From: Anisus vortex
Taxonomy: Eukaryota > Mollusca > Gastropoda > Planorbidae
Reading direction: 5' to 3'
DNA length: 64,000 nt
NCBI GenBank assembly: GCA_949126835.1
Contig: OX421508.1
Coordinates: 817,701-881,700, forward strand
Shown here: positions 25,709 to 37,218 of the stretch, in pieces
Layout: each line of letters begins with the position of its first letter
How positions within the stretch are numbered: position 1 is the first letter of the stretch
Notes under the pieces: generated by a model
The model's database searches: none
What the model was told of the DNA's origin: nothing
The model's input: the letters and a program-made list of their open reading frames with translations, nothing else
Program-made: the position numbers and the translations under genes

Positions 25709-26300
25709 TACACAGTGTGTGTGGCTTCTGATCCCCATTGGTTAATTTAAAGACATGTGACCTTATTGTCTCATATTTTACTTTTGCGATCTCGCTTCCG
25801 GCAGGTGGCTCCTCCTGTGGCTAGTGTATCCGATACCTTAATTTTTCTGTTTCGACTTCTTTTAAATGTTCCATTAATATTACTTTTTTTTAAAAAGATT
25901 GTAGAGAATTTTAGGACTAAAATATTTTCAGCAAGTAAAATCTAATAATTATATTTTAGAAACATGCGGGAGACGGAAGTTTGAATCTCATCCACCGAGG
26001 AAAGTTCTAACTTTTGTTAAATAAAAAGACCTGCCTTTTTTATTCTCCGATTGCAGTTTTTATTTTAAATTACTTTCTTAACTGTTTTCATTAAATAAAA
26101 AATAATTATATTATTTAAATTATTAGACCATCTAACTTTCTGTTCAAATTAGTTTATACATTTTTTATCTGTAGCTACGTATGTATTTCCACGGGCAATT
26201 AGCTCATTCATAAATAAATAGAATTTCCTTTTTTTTAACCCGGATTATTTAATCCCCCCCCCCCCCCGGGGTAACGCCGGGCAATTTAATTTGTATTATT
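25709..26300 (+). mobile_element. Family F copy, diverged
   Basis: The flanking TA run, TTTAAAGACATGTGACC, an eroded B box (GTTTGAATCTCA), AAAGACCTGCC and the end GGGGTAACGCCGGGCAATTT are all in family order. A run of C bases (26252-26267) adjoins the hairpin. Confidence 0.6.
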
Positions 26301-26462
26301 ATATATGAGTGTGTGGATATGTGCCTATACAGTATTACAATGATGTTATAATCAAAACATATCAACTTACTTTATATTCTGAATGGACATCATACAGATA
26401 TTAATATATCTACATATATCTTACATAATTTAACATAATTCCAGGGGTATGCTTAGATATTT

Positions 26463-26524
26463 TAACGTATGTCCTACTGTATGCTTACCTGTCCTAACGT
26501 ATGTCCTACTGTATGTTTTTCCAG
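26463..26524 (+). promoter_or_regulatory. Splice acceptor region of the PH exon with a 30-bp duplication
   Basis: The block AACGTATGTCCTACTGTATG occurs twice, 30 bp apart, directly before the acceptor. The second copy supplies the T-rich tract ending TTTTTCCAG. CTAAC at 26494-26498 is a plausible branch point about 27 nt before the AG. The duplication could offer a second branch region, but only one AG is well placed. Confidence 0.55.
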
Positions 26525-26629
26525 GTGATTACTCCGTCCCGGAATATTATTGTATGCGCTGACTCCAGGCGGGATATGGAAGAATGGATTAACGCACTCA
26601 AAATGGCAGCTAATAAGGAGTACTATGAG
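26525..26629 (+). CDS. DGKD/DGKH: Diacylglycerol kinase delta/eta, exon encoding the C-terminal end of the PH domain
   Basis: The 105-bp exon encodes 35 residues starting VITPSRNIIVCADSRR and ending KEYYE. It resembles the end of the PH domain of type II diacylglycerol kinases: the last beta strand (NIIVCAD), then the C-terminal helix with the near-invariant PH tryptophan (DMEEWINALK, W at exon residue 21). Type II DGKs phosphorylate diacylglycerol to phosphatidic acid, and the PH domain helps place them at membranes. The acceptor is a T-rich tract ending in CAG at 26524, with a branch-like CTAAC at 26494-26498. The donor is GAG|GTTAGT at 26630. Both borders are phase 0. The earlier PH exon(s) were not found in 1-26500, so they probably lie upstream of the window. 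Family assignment is from remembered similarity to animal delta/eta proteins; I cannot separate delta from eta. Confidence 0.88.
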
Positions 26630-27744
26630 GTTAGTCTCTTATCTGGTGTATTCCTCTACTCTTTCTCTTTTTCTCTCACTCATTGATCTCTCTCTCTCTC
26701 TCTCTCTATCTTGCTCTTTATTACTTTTTATCTATTTCTTTCTCTCTCTCTCTTACTCTCTCACTTTTTGTTAGTTTATGTTCTTGTAAGTTCTGGTTTT
26801 CTTTGTGTTCTTGTGACGTTATGTTCACGTCTGTTCTGGTGTTCTGTCTTGTTGTTCATATTGTTTTCTGTCTACGTGTTAATCCATGGAACAACACTGC
26901 AGCCACTGTGTGTAAATTAAAACAAGGTAAGTTTTACCACTTGGTGAGCTTTTAATGTCCTTTTCGTTGAAGAAAACGGGAAAGGGAGACAACCGAATAA
27001 TTACTAACGGGGGATACACCAGTTCGTTCCCTTTGCTCATAATTTTAGCTTGCGATAAAAAAATTAACAACTCGCAATTGAAGTAAGAGTCTAGATCTAA
27101 ATTGTAAACTTAGTAACTTTGAGCTGTCGCGAGTGTGTGACAGTTAATCAATATATTATTACACTATGTCTAGATCTAGTTAGATTATGTTAGTTGTCGA
27201 ACTTTGTTTTTTGTAATACATCGTGGCATAGGCGGTGGTTGTAGCAGTACGGCGAGGCCTTGAGCGAGTGTCATATTATGCCGGGGGCGTGAGTAAGGGT
27301 AGGCCATAATAATATAATAAGAGGTAAGCACAGCGCTCGCGGACTTGTCTTGCATCTAATCCCGTGAGCCTCCTTATTCCTTATTGTTACAAAACATGCT
27401 AATTTATGCAGGTGCCCTTTGGCAGTTTAATGGTTTACGTTACGTCTGTAAATAGTTGTTATAGTGAACTATATATAGTATATATAGTATAGTAAGCTGA
27501 CGGTGACAATAAAAATCTCGTATCACTGGGCGGACCTCGTCAGACATCATAACCTGAAACGGTTGACCTAGTTAGCACCCACAAAGACCGCATTTGATCG
27601 TGGGCGTTCCTTGGTGCGTGTTCCCCCTCCCCCAACTCACTAAATGCCCCTCCCCCTTTCCATGAAAATAATATGTACTTTTGCTTTATAAAAAGTAAAA
27701 TGACCAACAAGTTTGCCATAGCTTGTGTATTTTTTATATCTTAT

Positions 27745-28011
27745 ATATTACAGACGCTCCTTCTATAAAGACGATTATTGCGTACTACGCTCACCTGTGG
27801 TCTAGTCTTGCAGTTTGATTAAGTGTTTTAAATGATAGTAGGTGATTGTGTGGCCAGCAGACTAAGGTCATGTACCCATCAGAGCTGGGTAGACTCAGAA
27901 CTCCCTCCAGACCCCGGAAAAAAAAATCCTAGTCACCACCAGGATTCGAACCCAGAACCTTCGGATCGCCAAGTCGAAAGCGCTGGCGCCCGACCACCGT
28001 GCCCCTGTTAT
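27745..28011 (-). mobile_element. Family C LINE tail abutting a family A SINE
   Basis: 27745-27830 is the complement of the family C tail (GACGCTCCTTCTATAAAG, ATTATTGCGTACTACGC). 27833-28011 is a minus-strand family A SINE ending at its head (GCGCCCGACCACCGTGCCCC). The SINE 3' tail is missing, so one element probably truncated the other. Confidence 0.75.
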
Positions 28012-28676
28012 GTGAACCCCTATCTGTGTGTGAAGGTCTAGAAACTCCCCATTCTAATCACAACTTGAAATTTATCATGCAACGCCCTGTCTTACGACCA
28101 CGCATGCTGAAAAAACACACACATATAGGCCTATCGATCTGTTCTCTGTTGCCGTTATTGTGTGTGTGTGTTAAAATGTATATCATTGTCTTGTAGAAAT
28201 GAACTCAATGAACCGTGACGTCAACATCGCGCTTCGCCCCAAACTGGAACAATAGGGGGGGGGGCGTTTGGTATGCACCTGTGGCTGTGGGACGTCACTA
28301 GGCACTTTGCGCACTCACCTGAAATGACTGTAGGGACGTGATCAATACTAGCATGCGTGCACACACACATACACACACATATAAGCACGTGCAGGTATTC
28401 ACTATAACGCGTAGCACGTTGCGGTTCACTTTATCTGGGCATTGAACAGTTAAACCAACAAAAAAAGAACCCAATGTTTGTTTTAAGAATAGATTCAATT
28501 CACAATGCTAAATTTAGAAGAAAAAAAAAGCTGTTAATACACTAAAGATCAGGGGGATCGGCAAACTACGGAACGCCTTGCCAGACCTGGCACGCGGAGG
28601 GACTTTTTATTGGCACGCGTCAGACACCCCATAAAAAGGTATTTCAAATCTAATCTACTAATAAATTATGTGCTAG

Positions 28677-29937
28677 CATAGGTTCTCAACGGGGGCGTTA
28701 TCGCCCCCTGGGGGGCGGTGAGAAGATTTAGGGGGGCGCTGAGGTTCCCGGGGGCGATTGGGGAGTGGTGAAGGGCAAGTGGACGGTACAAACGTCCCTT
28801 ATATAATTTGAACACCTCAGCTATTTTAATTGATTAGTTTTTGGATCAAATGTGATGTAAACGCAAGTGTTGCTAAATATCTTATATCCCCCAACAGTAG
28901 GCCTACATATTATTATACTAATAAGAGATATGAATCGCGTGTACTTTTCCAACCAGTAGGGGGGCAGTATTAGACGAGNNNNNNNNNNNNNNNNNNNNNN
29001 NNNNNNNNNNNNNNNNNNNNNNNNNNNNNNNNNNNNNNNNNNNNNNNNNNNNNNNNNNNNNNNNNNNNNNNNNNNNNNNNNNNNNNNNNNNNNNNNNNNN
29101 NNNNNNNNNNNNNNNNNNNNNNNNNNNNNNNNNNNNNNNNNNNNNNNNNNNNNNNNNNNNNNNNNNNNNNNNNNNNNNGAGTATGGTGTGCGGCCGGCTC
29201 GTCTTATGGTTAGTTCATCGCATTGTCAAACGACACGACACGAGGTCTATCTCTGCCGCCGACCGATCCTTGTCGTCCAAACATATGCTATTATGAATGA
29301 TATTTTGATCTCAGTTTTACTGTGATGTTTTTAAATTCGTTTCGTCATTCAAGAAGATATTGGTAGTATCGTTGAGCGGAATGGATACTTAGTAATCGTA
29401 CAAACTGGGTAGTTAATGTAATGTTTGAAAATTAATATACGTATAAATTCTTTAGTCATATAATATTTATGTAATTTTCAAATACTTTTTATAGTTTGAT
29501 CATTTCAAAACTATACATTGTAAACCATTTATTCTTTTATAAAAGAAAAAAAAAAGAAACATTAGAAATAATAGCTCAAATGAAACGGGTTAATTATCTC
29601 CCTTTAATTAAAGAATCGTTCCACATTTGGTTCAATAGTGATACCAAACCAATTATGTTTTGTAATATTAAAAAATTACTGACTAATTGCCTCTTGTTTA
29701 GATAATTTGTTGATCTATTAATTCTTACAATATGTTTCCTTTTCAGTTCTTTTAAAGACAATAAATAAGCACACAAATCTAGTCGGCCTAAAAAAAAATT
29801 GCGGAAACTATATTAACCCTTTAACGTCCAGAGGGGGGGTGGGGAGTGGGCGCTAAAGTTTGGGGGGGGGGGGAGGGGGCGATGAGTGGAAAATAAAATT
29901 AAAAGGGGGCGGTGAACCGAAAAAGGTTGAGAACCTA
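28677..29937. mobile_element. hAT-like element nested in another element
   Basis: Left end CATAGGTTCTCAACG, right end GTTGAGAACCTA: inverted repeats of the GGTTCTCAAC type common in hAT elements. TATGTGCTAG is present at both sides (28667-28676 and 29936-29945), containing the 8-bp duplication expected for hAT; its last two bases overlap the inverted repeat, so the exact border is uncertain. The subterminal regions are rich in GGGGGC. No transposase frame is seen; the 200-N gap lies inside. Confidence 0.75.
28979..29178. other. Assembly gap (200 N)
   Basis: Exactly 200 undetermined bases, inside a hAT-like element. The round length suggests a fixed-size placeholder, so the element's true length is unknown. 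Confidence 0.99.
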
Positions 29938-30304
29938 TGTGCTAGAGAATAATGAATTTTAAGCTTTTGGCACGCTGAATGAATTAGAAATCTTACTTCG
30001 ACACGCTATCATCAAATGGTTGCCGACCACTGATCATATTGGGTAAAAACGGAAACAATTTGTTTACTTTGAGTGAAAACATTTTCTTTTCCTTCTTGTA
30101 TGTTTTCGTTATAATATTGTCTGACAGTTGCTTTCACATTCGTGGGATAAAACGAAAGTTAATTGCGATTAGGCGTTGTACTGGCTACACAATCAAAATA
30201 TTCGTGTAACCCCCCCCCCCCCAAAAAAAAAATCTAACCATGCTTACATGTCATGTCCGTTACATCTCATTGACATTTGGTCATCTCAAGTTTATGTCGT
30301 ACAA

Positions 30305-30615
30305 GCGGCTCTCTATCTCTCTCAGTGATCCTAAAATATAGTTCACACACTCTCTCTCTCTCTCTCTCTCTCTCTTGCTCTCATTATCTCACTTTCTTTC
30401 TTTGTCTCTGTCTCTCATTGGCTTTCTCTGTCATTCTCTGCCTTTCTCGACTCGTCTCTCGCTTTCTACCTGTATGTCACTTTCTCATTCTCTTTCATTC
30501 TCTCTTTCTGTCTATCTCTCTCCCTCTACCATTCTCGCTGTCTCTCTCAGTCGATATGTCTCTATCTTTTTCTCACTCTCTCTCTCTCTCTCTCTCACTC
30601 TTTATCTATGTTTCT
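30305..30615 (+). repeat. CT-rich tract
   Basis: Imperfect (CT)n with several pure runs (30351-30374, 30576-30595). Confidence 0.85.
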
Positions 30616-30756
30616 GTCGCTCTGATCTGCTGTCTAAAATGAATCAATATTTTCTACACATTTAAATAACAAACCGTTCGTGTCAACCGTTCCTGGAGGT
30701 CAAGTGACCGGTCGGAAATGAGACCAGCCTCATTATCTTCTCTCTCTATATATATA

Positions 30757-31206
30757 ACGCTATGTGTGTGTGTGTTTAACCAATCAAATTGGTTTATTTA
30801 AAGATACGTGACCTTATGGCCTCATATTTTACCTTTGCAATTTGACTTAGCACATGTGTCCTCGCTAGCTTTGTGGATAACGTATCAGATTGTCCTGTGG
30901 TCGATCCGGGTTCGATTCTCCAGTTAGTCTATACCTTTTTATTTCAATGAATATTACTTTTTTTTAAAACGATTGTAAATCTACGAGCAACACCAGGCGA
31001 TTTAGCGTTTGATTAAATAAAACGATTTGCATATTTTGAATCCGATTACATTTTTTTGTCTTTTGTTGTCTTCAGTATAAAATAATATTTCTTTTCAATT
31101 ATTAGATCTTTGGCTTTCTGCTGATTTGTAGTTTACAAAATATTTATCTGTAGCTTATACAGGCCTGTTATATTTTCTCCCGGGCGACGCCGGTCAATTT
31201 AGCTTG
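30757..31206 (+). mobile_element. Family F copy
   Basis: Same order as the 39.7 kb copy: TGTGTGTGTGTTTAACCAAT, ACGTGACCTTATGGCC, a tRNA-like part with GGGTTCGATTCTCC, and the end CCGGGCGACGCCGG followed by TTTAGCTTG. Confidence 0.7.
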
Positions 31207-31564
31207 TTCATTATACAATAGCTGTCTCCCCTACACATTACGGCTCGGTCTACTGTGTGTGTGTAGGGGGTGGGGGTGGACGGCATTGTCCAGTTGAAAA
31301 GTGGAAAGAATAGTTTTGAAGGAGAAGAAAAAAAAAGGTCATTCTTGGTGACCTTTGACTCCGTCAAGTAGCGCCACCACTTGAATTGTGCAAATCTCTC
31401 AACTCCCGGCCTTTGGTCTGTCCACTTGACTAGGGGCTAACAATGCTTACACACACTTCCGGTGCATCGTTAAGACTCGGACACTTGCTTTGCACGCTAG
31501 GTTTTAATTTTTTTTGGCCTTGCGTCACACATTGCATGTATCTTTTTTTGGAACTGGAAAAGAA

Positions 31565-32462
31565 CGGCGGGTCGGTGGTGGCGGGTCGGTGGTGGCGGGT
31601 TGGTGGTGACGGATCGGTGGTGGCGGGTTGGTGGTGGCGGGTTGGTGGTGACGGGTCGGTGGTGGCGGGTCGGTGGTGGCGGGTCGGTGGTGACGGGTCG
31701 GTGGTGGCGGGTTGGTGGTGACGGGTCGGTGGTGGCGGGTTGGTGGTGACGGGTTGGTGGTGGCGGGTTGGTGGTGACGGGTTGGTGGTGGCGGGTCGGT
31801 GGTGACGGGTCGGTGGTGGCGGGTCGGTGGTGACGGGTCGGTGGTGACGGGTCGGTGGTGACGGGTTGGTGGTGACGGGTCGGTGGTGGCGGGTTGGTGG
31901 TGACGGGTCGGTGGTGGCGGGTTGGTGGTGACGGGTCGGTGGTGGCGGGTTGGTGGTGACGGGTTGGTGGTGGCGGGTTGGTGGTGACGGGTCGGTGGTG
32001 GCGGGTTGGTGGTGGCGGGTCGGTGGTGACGGGTCGGTGGTGGCGGGTCGGTGGTGACGGGTTGGTGGTGGCGGGTTGGTGGTGACGGGTTGGTGGTGGC
32101 GGGTTGGTGGTGGCGGGTCGGTGGTGACGGGTCGGTGGTGGCGGGTTGGTGGTGACGGGTTGGTGGTGGCGGGTTGGTGGTGTCGGGTTGGTGGTGGCGG
32201 GTCGGTGGTGACGGGTCGGTGGTGGCGGGTTGGTGGTGACGGGTTGGTGGTGACGGGTTGGTGGTGACGGGTTGGTGGTGACGGGTCGGTGGTGGCGGGT
32301 TGGTGGTGACGGGTCGGTGGTGGCGGGTTGGTGGTGACGGGTTGGTGGTGGCGGGTTGGTGGTGACGGGTTGGTGGTGGCGGGTTGGTGGTGACGGGTCG
32401 GTGGTGGCGGGTTGGTGGTGACGGGTTGGTGGTGGCGGGTTGGTGGTGGCGGGTTGGTGGTG
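31565..32462 (+). repeat. 15-bp tandem array (about 60 units)
   Basis: Unit GGGTCGGTGGTGGCG with C/T and G/A variants (GGGTTGGTGGTGACG). The minus strand stays open and reads as PPPTRHHQPATT repeats; this follows from the 15-bp period. The array ends inside a family A SINE remnant (32470-32582) at the SINE's head position. Confidence 0.95.
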
Positions 32463-32469
32463 GTAGTCT

Positions 32470-32582
32470 GTTTCTAAAGATCTCGGGCTCGAATCCAGGC
32501 AAAAACAACTAGGATATTTTCCTTAAGTACGCTGGCTTCACCGGTCCTATGGATCTAATTGGTCCGACGGTACTTTGCCTTA
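32470..32582 (+). mobile_element. Family A SINE remnant at the end of the 15-bp array
   Basis: Degenerate B box (GGGCTCGAATCCAGG), then ACTAGGATATTTTCC, then directly the tail GGCTTCACCGGTCCTATGG and TTGGTCCGACGGTACTTT. The middle of the body is deleted, and the A-box head position is occupied by the array ending at 32462. Confidence 0.65.
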
Positions 32583-32821
32583 TGTAGCACTTAGTCTAAC
32601 CAGATCTGTTTGGAATCATACTATAATTGCCTTAAAAAAAACTCGCATGAGCCTTCCGGTTCTTGTGCCCAGCTCGTAACGATGTTTAGGTGTGAGCCAA
32701 AGGAGTACGACTAGGTCATGTCTGGGCGCGTGCCGAATTCGTGGCGTTCCGTGTCGGTTTCCACAGCCACATGCTCTACTTTTTTTCTACTGCGGAATTC
32801 CCCATTAGATCATTACCGTGG

Positions 32822-33490
32822 TGGCTCGCCCGTATACCTGCAATGTCGCCCGGTACCTGCAATGTCGCCCGGTACTAGCCGGTATGGCTCGCCCGTATAC
32901 CTGCAATTTGGCTGCAATGTCGCCCGGTACTAGCCGGTATGGCTCGCCCGTATACCTGCAATGTCGCCCGGTACCTGCAATGTCGCCCGGTACCTGCAAT
33001 GTCGCCCGTATACCTGCAATGTCGCCCGGTACCTGCAATGTCGCCCGGTACCTGCAATGTCGCCCGTATATCTGCAATGTCGCCCGGTACCTGCAATGTC
33101 GCCCGTATACCTGCAATGTCGCCCGGTACCTGCAATGTCGCCCGGTACCTGCAATGTCGCCCGTATACCTGCAATGTCGCCCGTATATCTGCAATGTCGC
33201 CCGGTACTAGCCGGTATGGCTCGCCCGTATACCTGCAATGTCGCCCGGTACCTGCAATGTCGCCCGGTACCTGCAATGTCGCCCGGTTCCTGCAATGTCG
33301 CCCGTATACCTGCAATGTCGCCCGGTACCTGCAATGTCGCCCGTATATCTGCAATGTCGCCCGGTATCTGCAATGTCGCCCGTATACCTGCAGTGTCGCC
33401 TGGTACCTGCAATGTCGCCCGGTACCTGCAATGTCGCCCGTATACCTGCAATGTCGCCCGGTACCTGCAATGTCACCCGGTACTAGCCGG
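32822..33490 (+). repeat. 19/20-bp tandem array (about 33 units) inside a dispersed element
   Basis: Alternating units TACCTGCAATGTCGCCCGG and TACCTGCAATGTCGCCCGTA with occasional inserts (CTAGCCGGTATGGCTCG). Flanks 32775-32822 and 33490-33700 are the two sides of the element seen unexpanded at 10.1-10.4 kb. Open frames on both strands here are repeat artefacts. Confidence 0.9.
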
Positions 33491-33938
33491 TAGCGCACTG
33501 CGCAAAGCCCAAACTATAGGTATGGATATCCAGGCACAAGAGCGGGGTTGAGGCCGGAACGCTGCGCTCATCGCTTCCTCCCCACCGAGCCTCGGGGCCT
33601 CTCGGATGCTAGTGAGAGCGAGGGGTCGCTCGCAGCAGGTGCTGTTCCCCCCATGCGTTAGCCCACCGAGTGATCTTGATGCAGGCGTACATGTGGTTTT
33701 CACACTTCGCTGCTTGGTGTACAGAAGTGCTGTTTTGGCACCAGACTCGAACCCAACATCTCTTCGAGAGAATGCGACCCGAGATTACATCCCCATAAAG
33801 GTTCGGTGCAAACGGTTGGCGGTTCTGTCCCGTCTCAGATCCCGCAAGGGCGGAGCATTCTAATAGCCCCCGTGCTAGACTGTCTTTACAGCTTCCCTTG
33901 CAGTTCCGGCACCGCGGATCAAGTTGAGACCTAAACAT

Positions 33939-34137
33939 ACTAAAGTGGGCCTCCATATTCTACTAAAGTGGGCCTCCATATTCTACTAAAGTGGGCCTCC
34001 ATATTCTACTAAAGTGGGCCTCCATATTCTACTAAAGTGGGCCTCCATATTCTACTAAAGTGGGCCTCCATATTCTACTAAAGTGGGCCTCCATATTCTA
34101 CTAAAGTGGGCCTCCATATTCTACTAAAGTGGGCCAT
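33939..34137 (+). repeat. 23-bp tandem array (9 units)
   Basis: Unit starts (TAAAGTGGGCCTCCATATTC) at 33941 and every 23 bp to 34125; nearly identical. It is followed directly by a family C tail fragment (34138-34172). Confidence 0.95.
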
Positions 34138-36098
34138 CCACAAGACTAGACTCGGACCATGGATGAGCATAGGCCTCCATATTGGACGACTGGCTCTATC
34201 TTTGTATGGCTTGTCTTGGGTGAGTTTAAGTCAAATTAAGTCCTAGTGTGCGTTGTAGTTGTTGTTTTGTGTATGAGAGAAATAGCCGCCGTCCCCAGTT
34301 CAAGTACACATTATTGACATGCTCCCGAAACCCTAAAAACTATACATATATATAATGTAAACATTTCCAACCGAAATGGTATAGTGTAAAATCAAGAGAG
34401 ACTGTATTCCGCCATTATTATTCTAGCCATTTTTACCGCTTTTTCTTTTATTGCCTAATTTATCGTTGCCCTGTTTTTGTGTTCCCACTTTAACAGTTGT
34501 TTGCCAATTTTTCTGTTGGCTTTTTTACCGCTATATTATTTATTGCCTTTTTTACTTTTACTGTTGCCATTTTTTTTAAAGAGCACTTTGGCCTTGATAA
34601 ATTATGAGATATTTGACTCGATGATCTTTTGGTGGCTTATAACCACAGTTATTATCTATGTAGATCTATTTAATAACCCAGGGTAGATAAATATATTATT
34701 AATATATGTGTAGAAATAGAGATCTATATATAGCCTACGTCAAGGTAAAGAACAGCTTTATGCATGTTGGCCGCACGCTAGAAGATCTTTGTGAAATCTA
34801 GACATGCGTCCTAACTCGCCATCGACTGGAGCTATTTGAATAGGCCCGCTATTGAGGCCTTCCTTCTGCCCCTTCCCATCTTCCTCCGTCTTCGCCTCTC
34901 TCCCCCTCTCGCTCTATCTGCTAGGTATATCTTGGGGGAAACTAGGGAATCACTCTTTGATAGAGCGATCCATCGACAGGTAGGCCGGCCCTCGTCTATA
35001 GGCTCGCGCTTTGAACACACACATACACTCACTCGGTCCATCATGGCGAATTGACTGTTGTCTGTTCTTCTTTTTTTTTCATTTTACAGTATATTTTTTT
35101 GATGTTTCTTTCATTAAAAAGCTCCACCACGCGCAACGCCCCCCCCCCCCAAACCACCTATTTCTCCCTCCCCCTACCGCCGCACCACCCACCTCTACGT
35201 TTTCTCTTCATCGTTAAAACAATGGCAGGAAGAAGCGTGTGTACCAATAAGTAGGTCAAGTGTGTGTGTGTATCAAGTCTCCGACGTCATGAAAGAGAGA
35301 GAGAGAAGGAAGGAAGTACGTAGCGGAGAGAGGTGTAACGCACTGTGCCGTGTTTCTCCTCCTTCCTCCCTCCCTCTAGTGGTAAAACAATGTTATCCTA
35401 CAGCCGGTGAAGAAGACAGATCCAGTATTTGTCCTCGTTTTATTCTCTCTGTCTCTCTCTCTCTCTCACATTCACACACACACACGAGACTAACGACTAA
35501 AGTGTAGGGAGACCCCGCCAGGTCCACCACCGCGCCGTGTGTTGGCGATAGTGTGTTCATTCTTCATATCGGAAGTTTGTCTCTTACAATTTCAAAACGG
35601 TTTTATGGACTTGTCGTCTGTTGTAGTGTATTTGAATATTTCCTATTTGGATTCTGTGTGTGTTTTAGTGTTCGCTGAATGTTCTTGTGAACTGTACAAA
35701 AGGTAGGATTATAACTTGAAGGAGTACCGGCGGTTTATGGACGTGAGAGGAGGTGTTGAGTTTTAAAGGTAGGAAAGGAGGGGGGTACCATTCCGTCAAC
35801 AGGTTGGCGTCAGCCATGCGTACTATGTCTGTGAGTGTATGGTCGGCTTCGATTGATTCAGGGCTATGAATGATTTATTCAGTGCTCAGTCTGTGTAAAT
35901 GTGTGACATGTGTGGGTACTGTACCGTTTATAGAGTATTTATTGAAGCTTCTATGTAGGCCTATGTGTTTATAGTCTATAGCCTATATTTAAGTTGTTTT
36001 ATCGTCAACCGTTTTAAGGATTTATGGTTATTTGTGATATAGGTCCTATATAGCCTATATATATAATTATGTATATAATATACCTAGCCTATATAAAG

Positions 36099-36470
36099 TA
36101 GACTGTGTGTCTGTTTCACCCAATCATATTTTCATTTGTTAGGCCTCATTTAAAGACACATGTAACATGACCTTATTGTCTCATATTATACTTTTGTGAT
36201 TTCACTTCGCACATGTGGTCATGTGTCCTCCCTGTCTAAGTGGTTAACAAACAGGACTGCCATGCGGGCGACCCGGGTTCGATTCTCCTGATATTCTATT
36301 ACATAAGACTATAATTATAATTAAGGCCTACCTTTTTTTCTATATTTTATTTTTCTGAATTCAATTAATATATTACTTTAAAAAAAAGATTGTAAATCTA
36401 CGAGCAACACCGGGCAATTTAGATTTTTGTTCAATAAAAAGATTTGCCTATTGTTTACCCGATTACAAAA
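36099..36470 (+). mobile_element. Family F copy, truncated before its 3' hairpin
   Basis: It has the 5' TG run, GTAACATGACCTTATTG, B box GGGTTCGATTCTCC and CAACACCGGGCAATTTAG, and stops at CCCGATTACAAAATATT, where an 18-bp tandem array begins. Confidence 0.7.
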
Positions 36471-36652
36471 TATTATATTATATAGGCCCTATGTATTATA
36501 TAGCCCTATGTATTATATAGCCCTATGTATTATATAGGCCCTATGTATTATACAGCCCTATGTATTATATAGGCCCTATGTATTATAGGCCTATAGCCCT
36601 ATGTATTATATAGGCCCTATGTATTATATAGGCCCTATGTATTATATAGGCC
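36471..36652 (+). repeat. 18-bp tandem array (about 10 units)
   Basis: Unit TATATAGGCCCTATGTAT with short variants. It is sandwiched between the truncated family F copy and a family C LINE end. Confidence 0.9.
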
Positions 36653-36654
36653 TA

Positions 36655-36932
36655 ATAAAGTCTCTTCTCCTGACCGACAAAAACACTTTCCTTGTCCCTT
36701 ATAGGCCTACCGACTGATACGAGAACAAATGCATATAAGTACTCTTTCTTCTCGAGTGGAAATCGGGCATGGAATGGGTTGCCTGAAAAAAACAACAGGA
36801 AAACCAGTAACTTAACATCATTTAAAACATTAATAAAAATGCAAGACTTGACTCGGACCATGGATGAGTGTAGAACGCAATAATCTTCTTTATAGAAGGA
36901 GCGCCTGTAACGTATAAGATAAGATAAGACCT
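36655..36932 (+). mobile_element. Family C LINE 3' end with reverse-transcriptase C-terminus
   Basis: The reading frame RTNAYKYSFFSSGNRAWNGL, then PEKNNRKTSNLTSFKTLI, resembles the last part of non-LTR reverse transcriptases (the aromatic-rich RAWNGLP block). It is followed by the 3' tail GACGCAATAATCTTC, TAGAAGGAGCG and AAGATAAGATAAG. Only the 3' end is present. Confidence 0.75.
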
Positions 36933-37218
36933 ACATTTTATACTTCAGGATAGGTATTGCCTTTTGTGAACTAACGCAATTCAATGATTAGTACACACCA
37001 CACACCTTCCCGCCACCATTCGGTGTGGCCGACGCCGTGAATATTTTCCCCGTGTCAACAAACCCACGCCCACTGCTGCTCTCAAACTGTGCTCTCTCTG
37101 TACTGTGTACGTTCTCTTTTTCCCAAATGTGCTCTGTGTGTGTGTAACCCCTTATTTCTAAACCCAACCATTGACTTGTCGCCATGATCCCGCCGTATTC
37201 ATAAGTAAAGTAATCACG

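Larger units (their letters stand above)
1..26524. other. Intron-like DNA upstream of the PH exon
   Basis: No protein-coding exon was recognised here. Outside the listed repeats, these stretches show nothing identifiable: 1-930, 1560-2400, 3440-3900, 4000-5460 (AT-rich), 9420-10080, 10400-11360, 12420-14100, 14710-15600, 17000-18200, 21260-21600, 22860-23200, 23400-23690, 23890-24370 and 24780-25030. Within 4000-5460 a short motif (ATTGTTGCTGTCA) recurs near 4250 and 4577. If the preceding PH exon is upstream of the window, all of this is one DGK intron of more than 26 kb. Confidence 0.5.
28546..30036 (+). mobile_element. hAT-type MITE (family B) interrupted by the hAT-like element
   Basis: Left half 28546-28676 (GATCGGCAAACTACGG, TGGCACGCG) and right half 29938-30036 (GGCACGCTGAATGAATTAG, GGTTGCCGACCACTG) together equal the intact family B copies. 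Those copies at 45.3 and 62.7 kb carry the target (AGTGCTAGAA) only once. Confidence 0.75.

Noticed and set aside
31525..32508. 327-codon minus-strand frame rich in Pro, His and Thr
   Set aside because: Product of the 15-bp array; it runs through a SINE remnant and has no independent coding evidence.
32818..33551. Overlapping frames on both strands of up to about 200 codons
   Set aside because: They lie in the 19/20-bp array inside a dispersed element; multiple frames are open at once.
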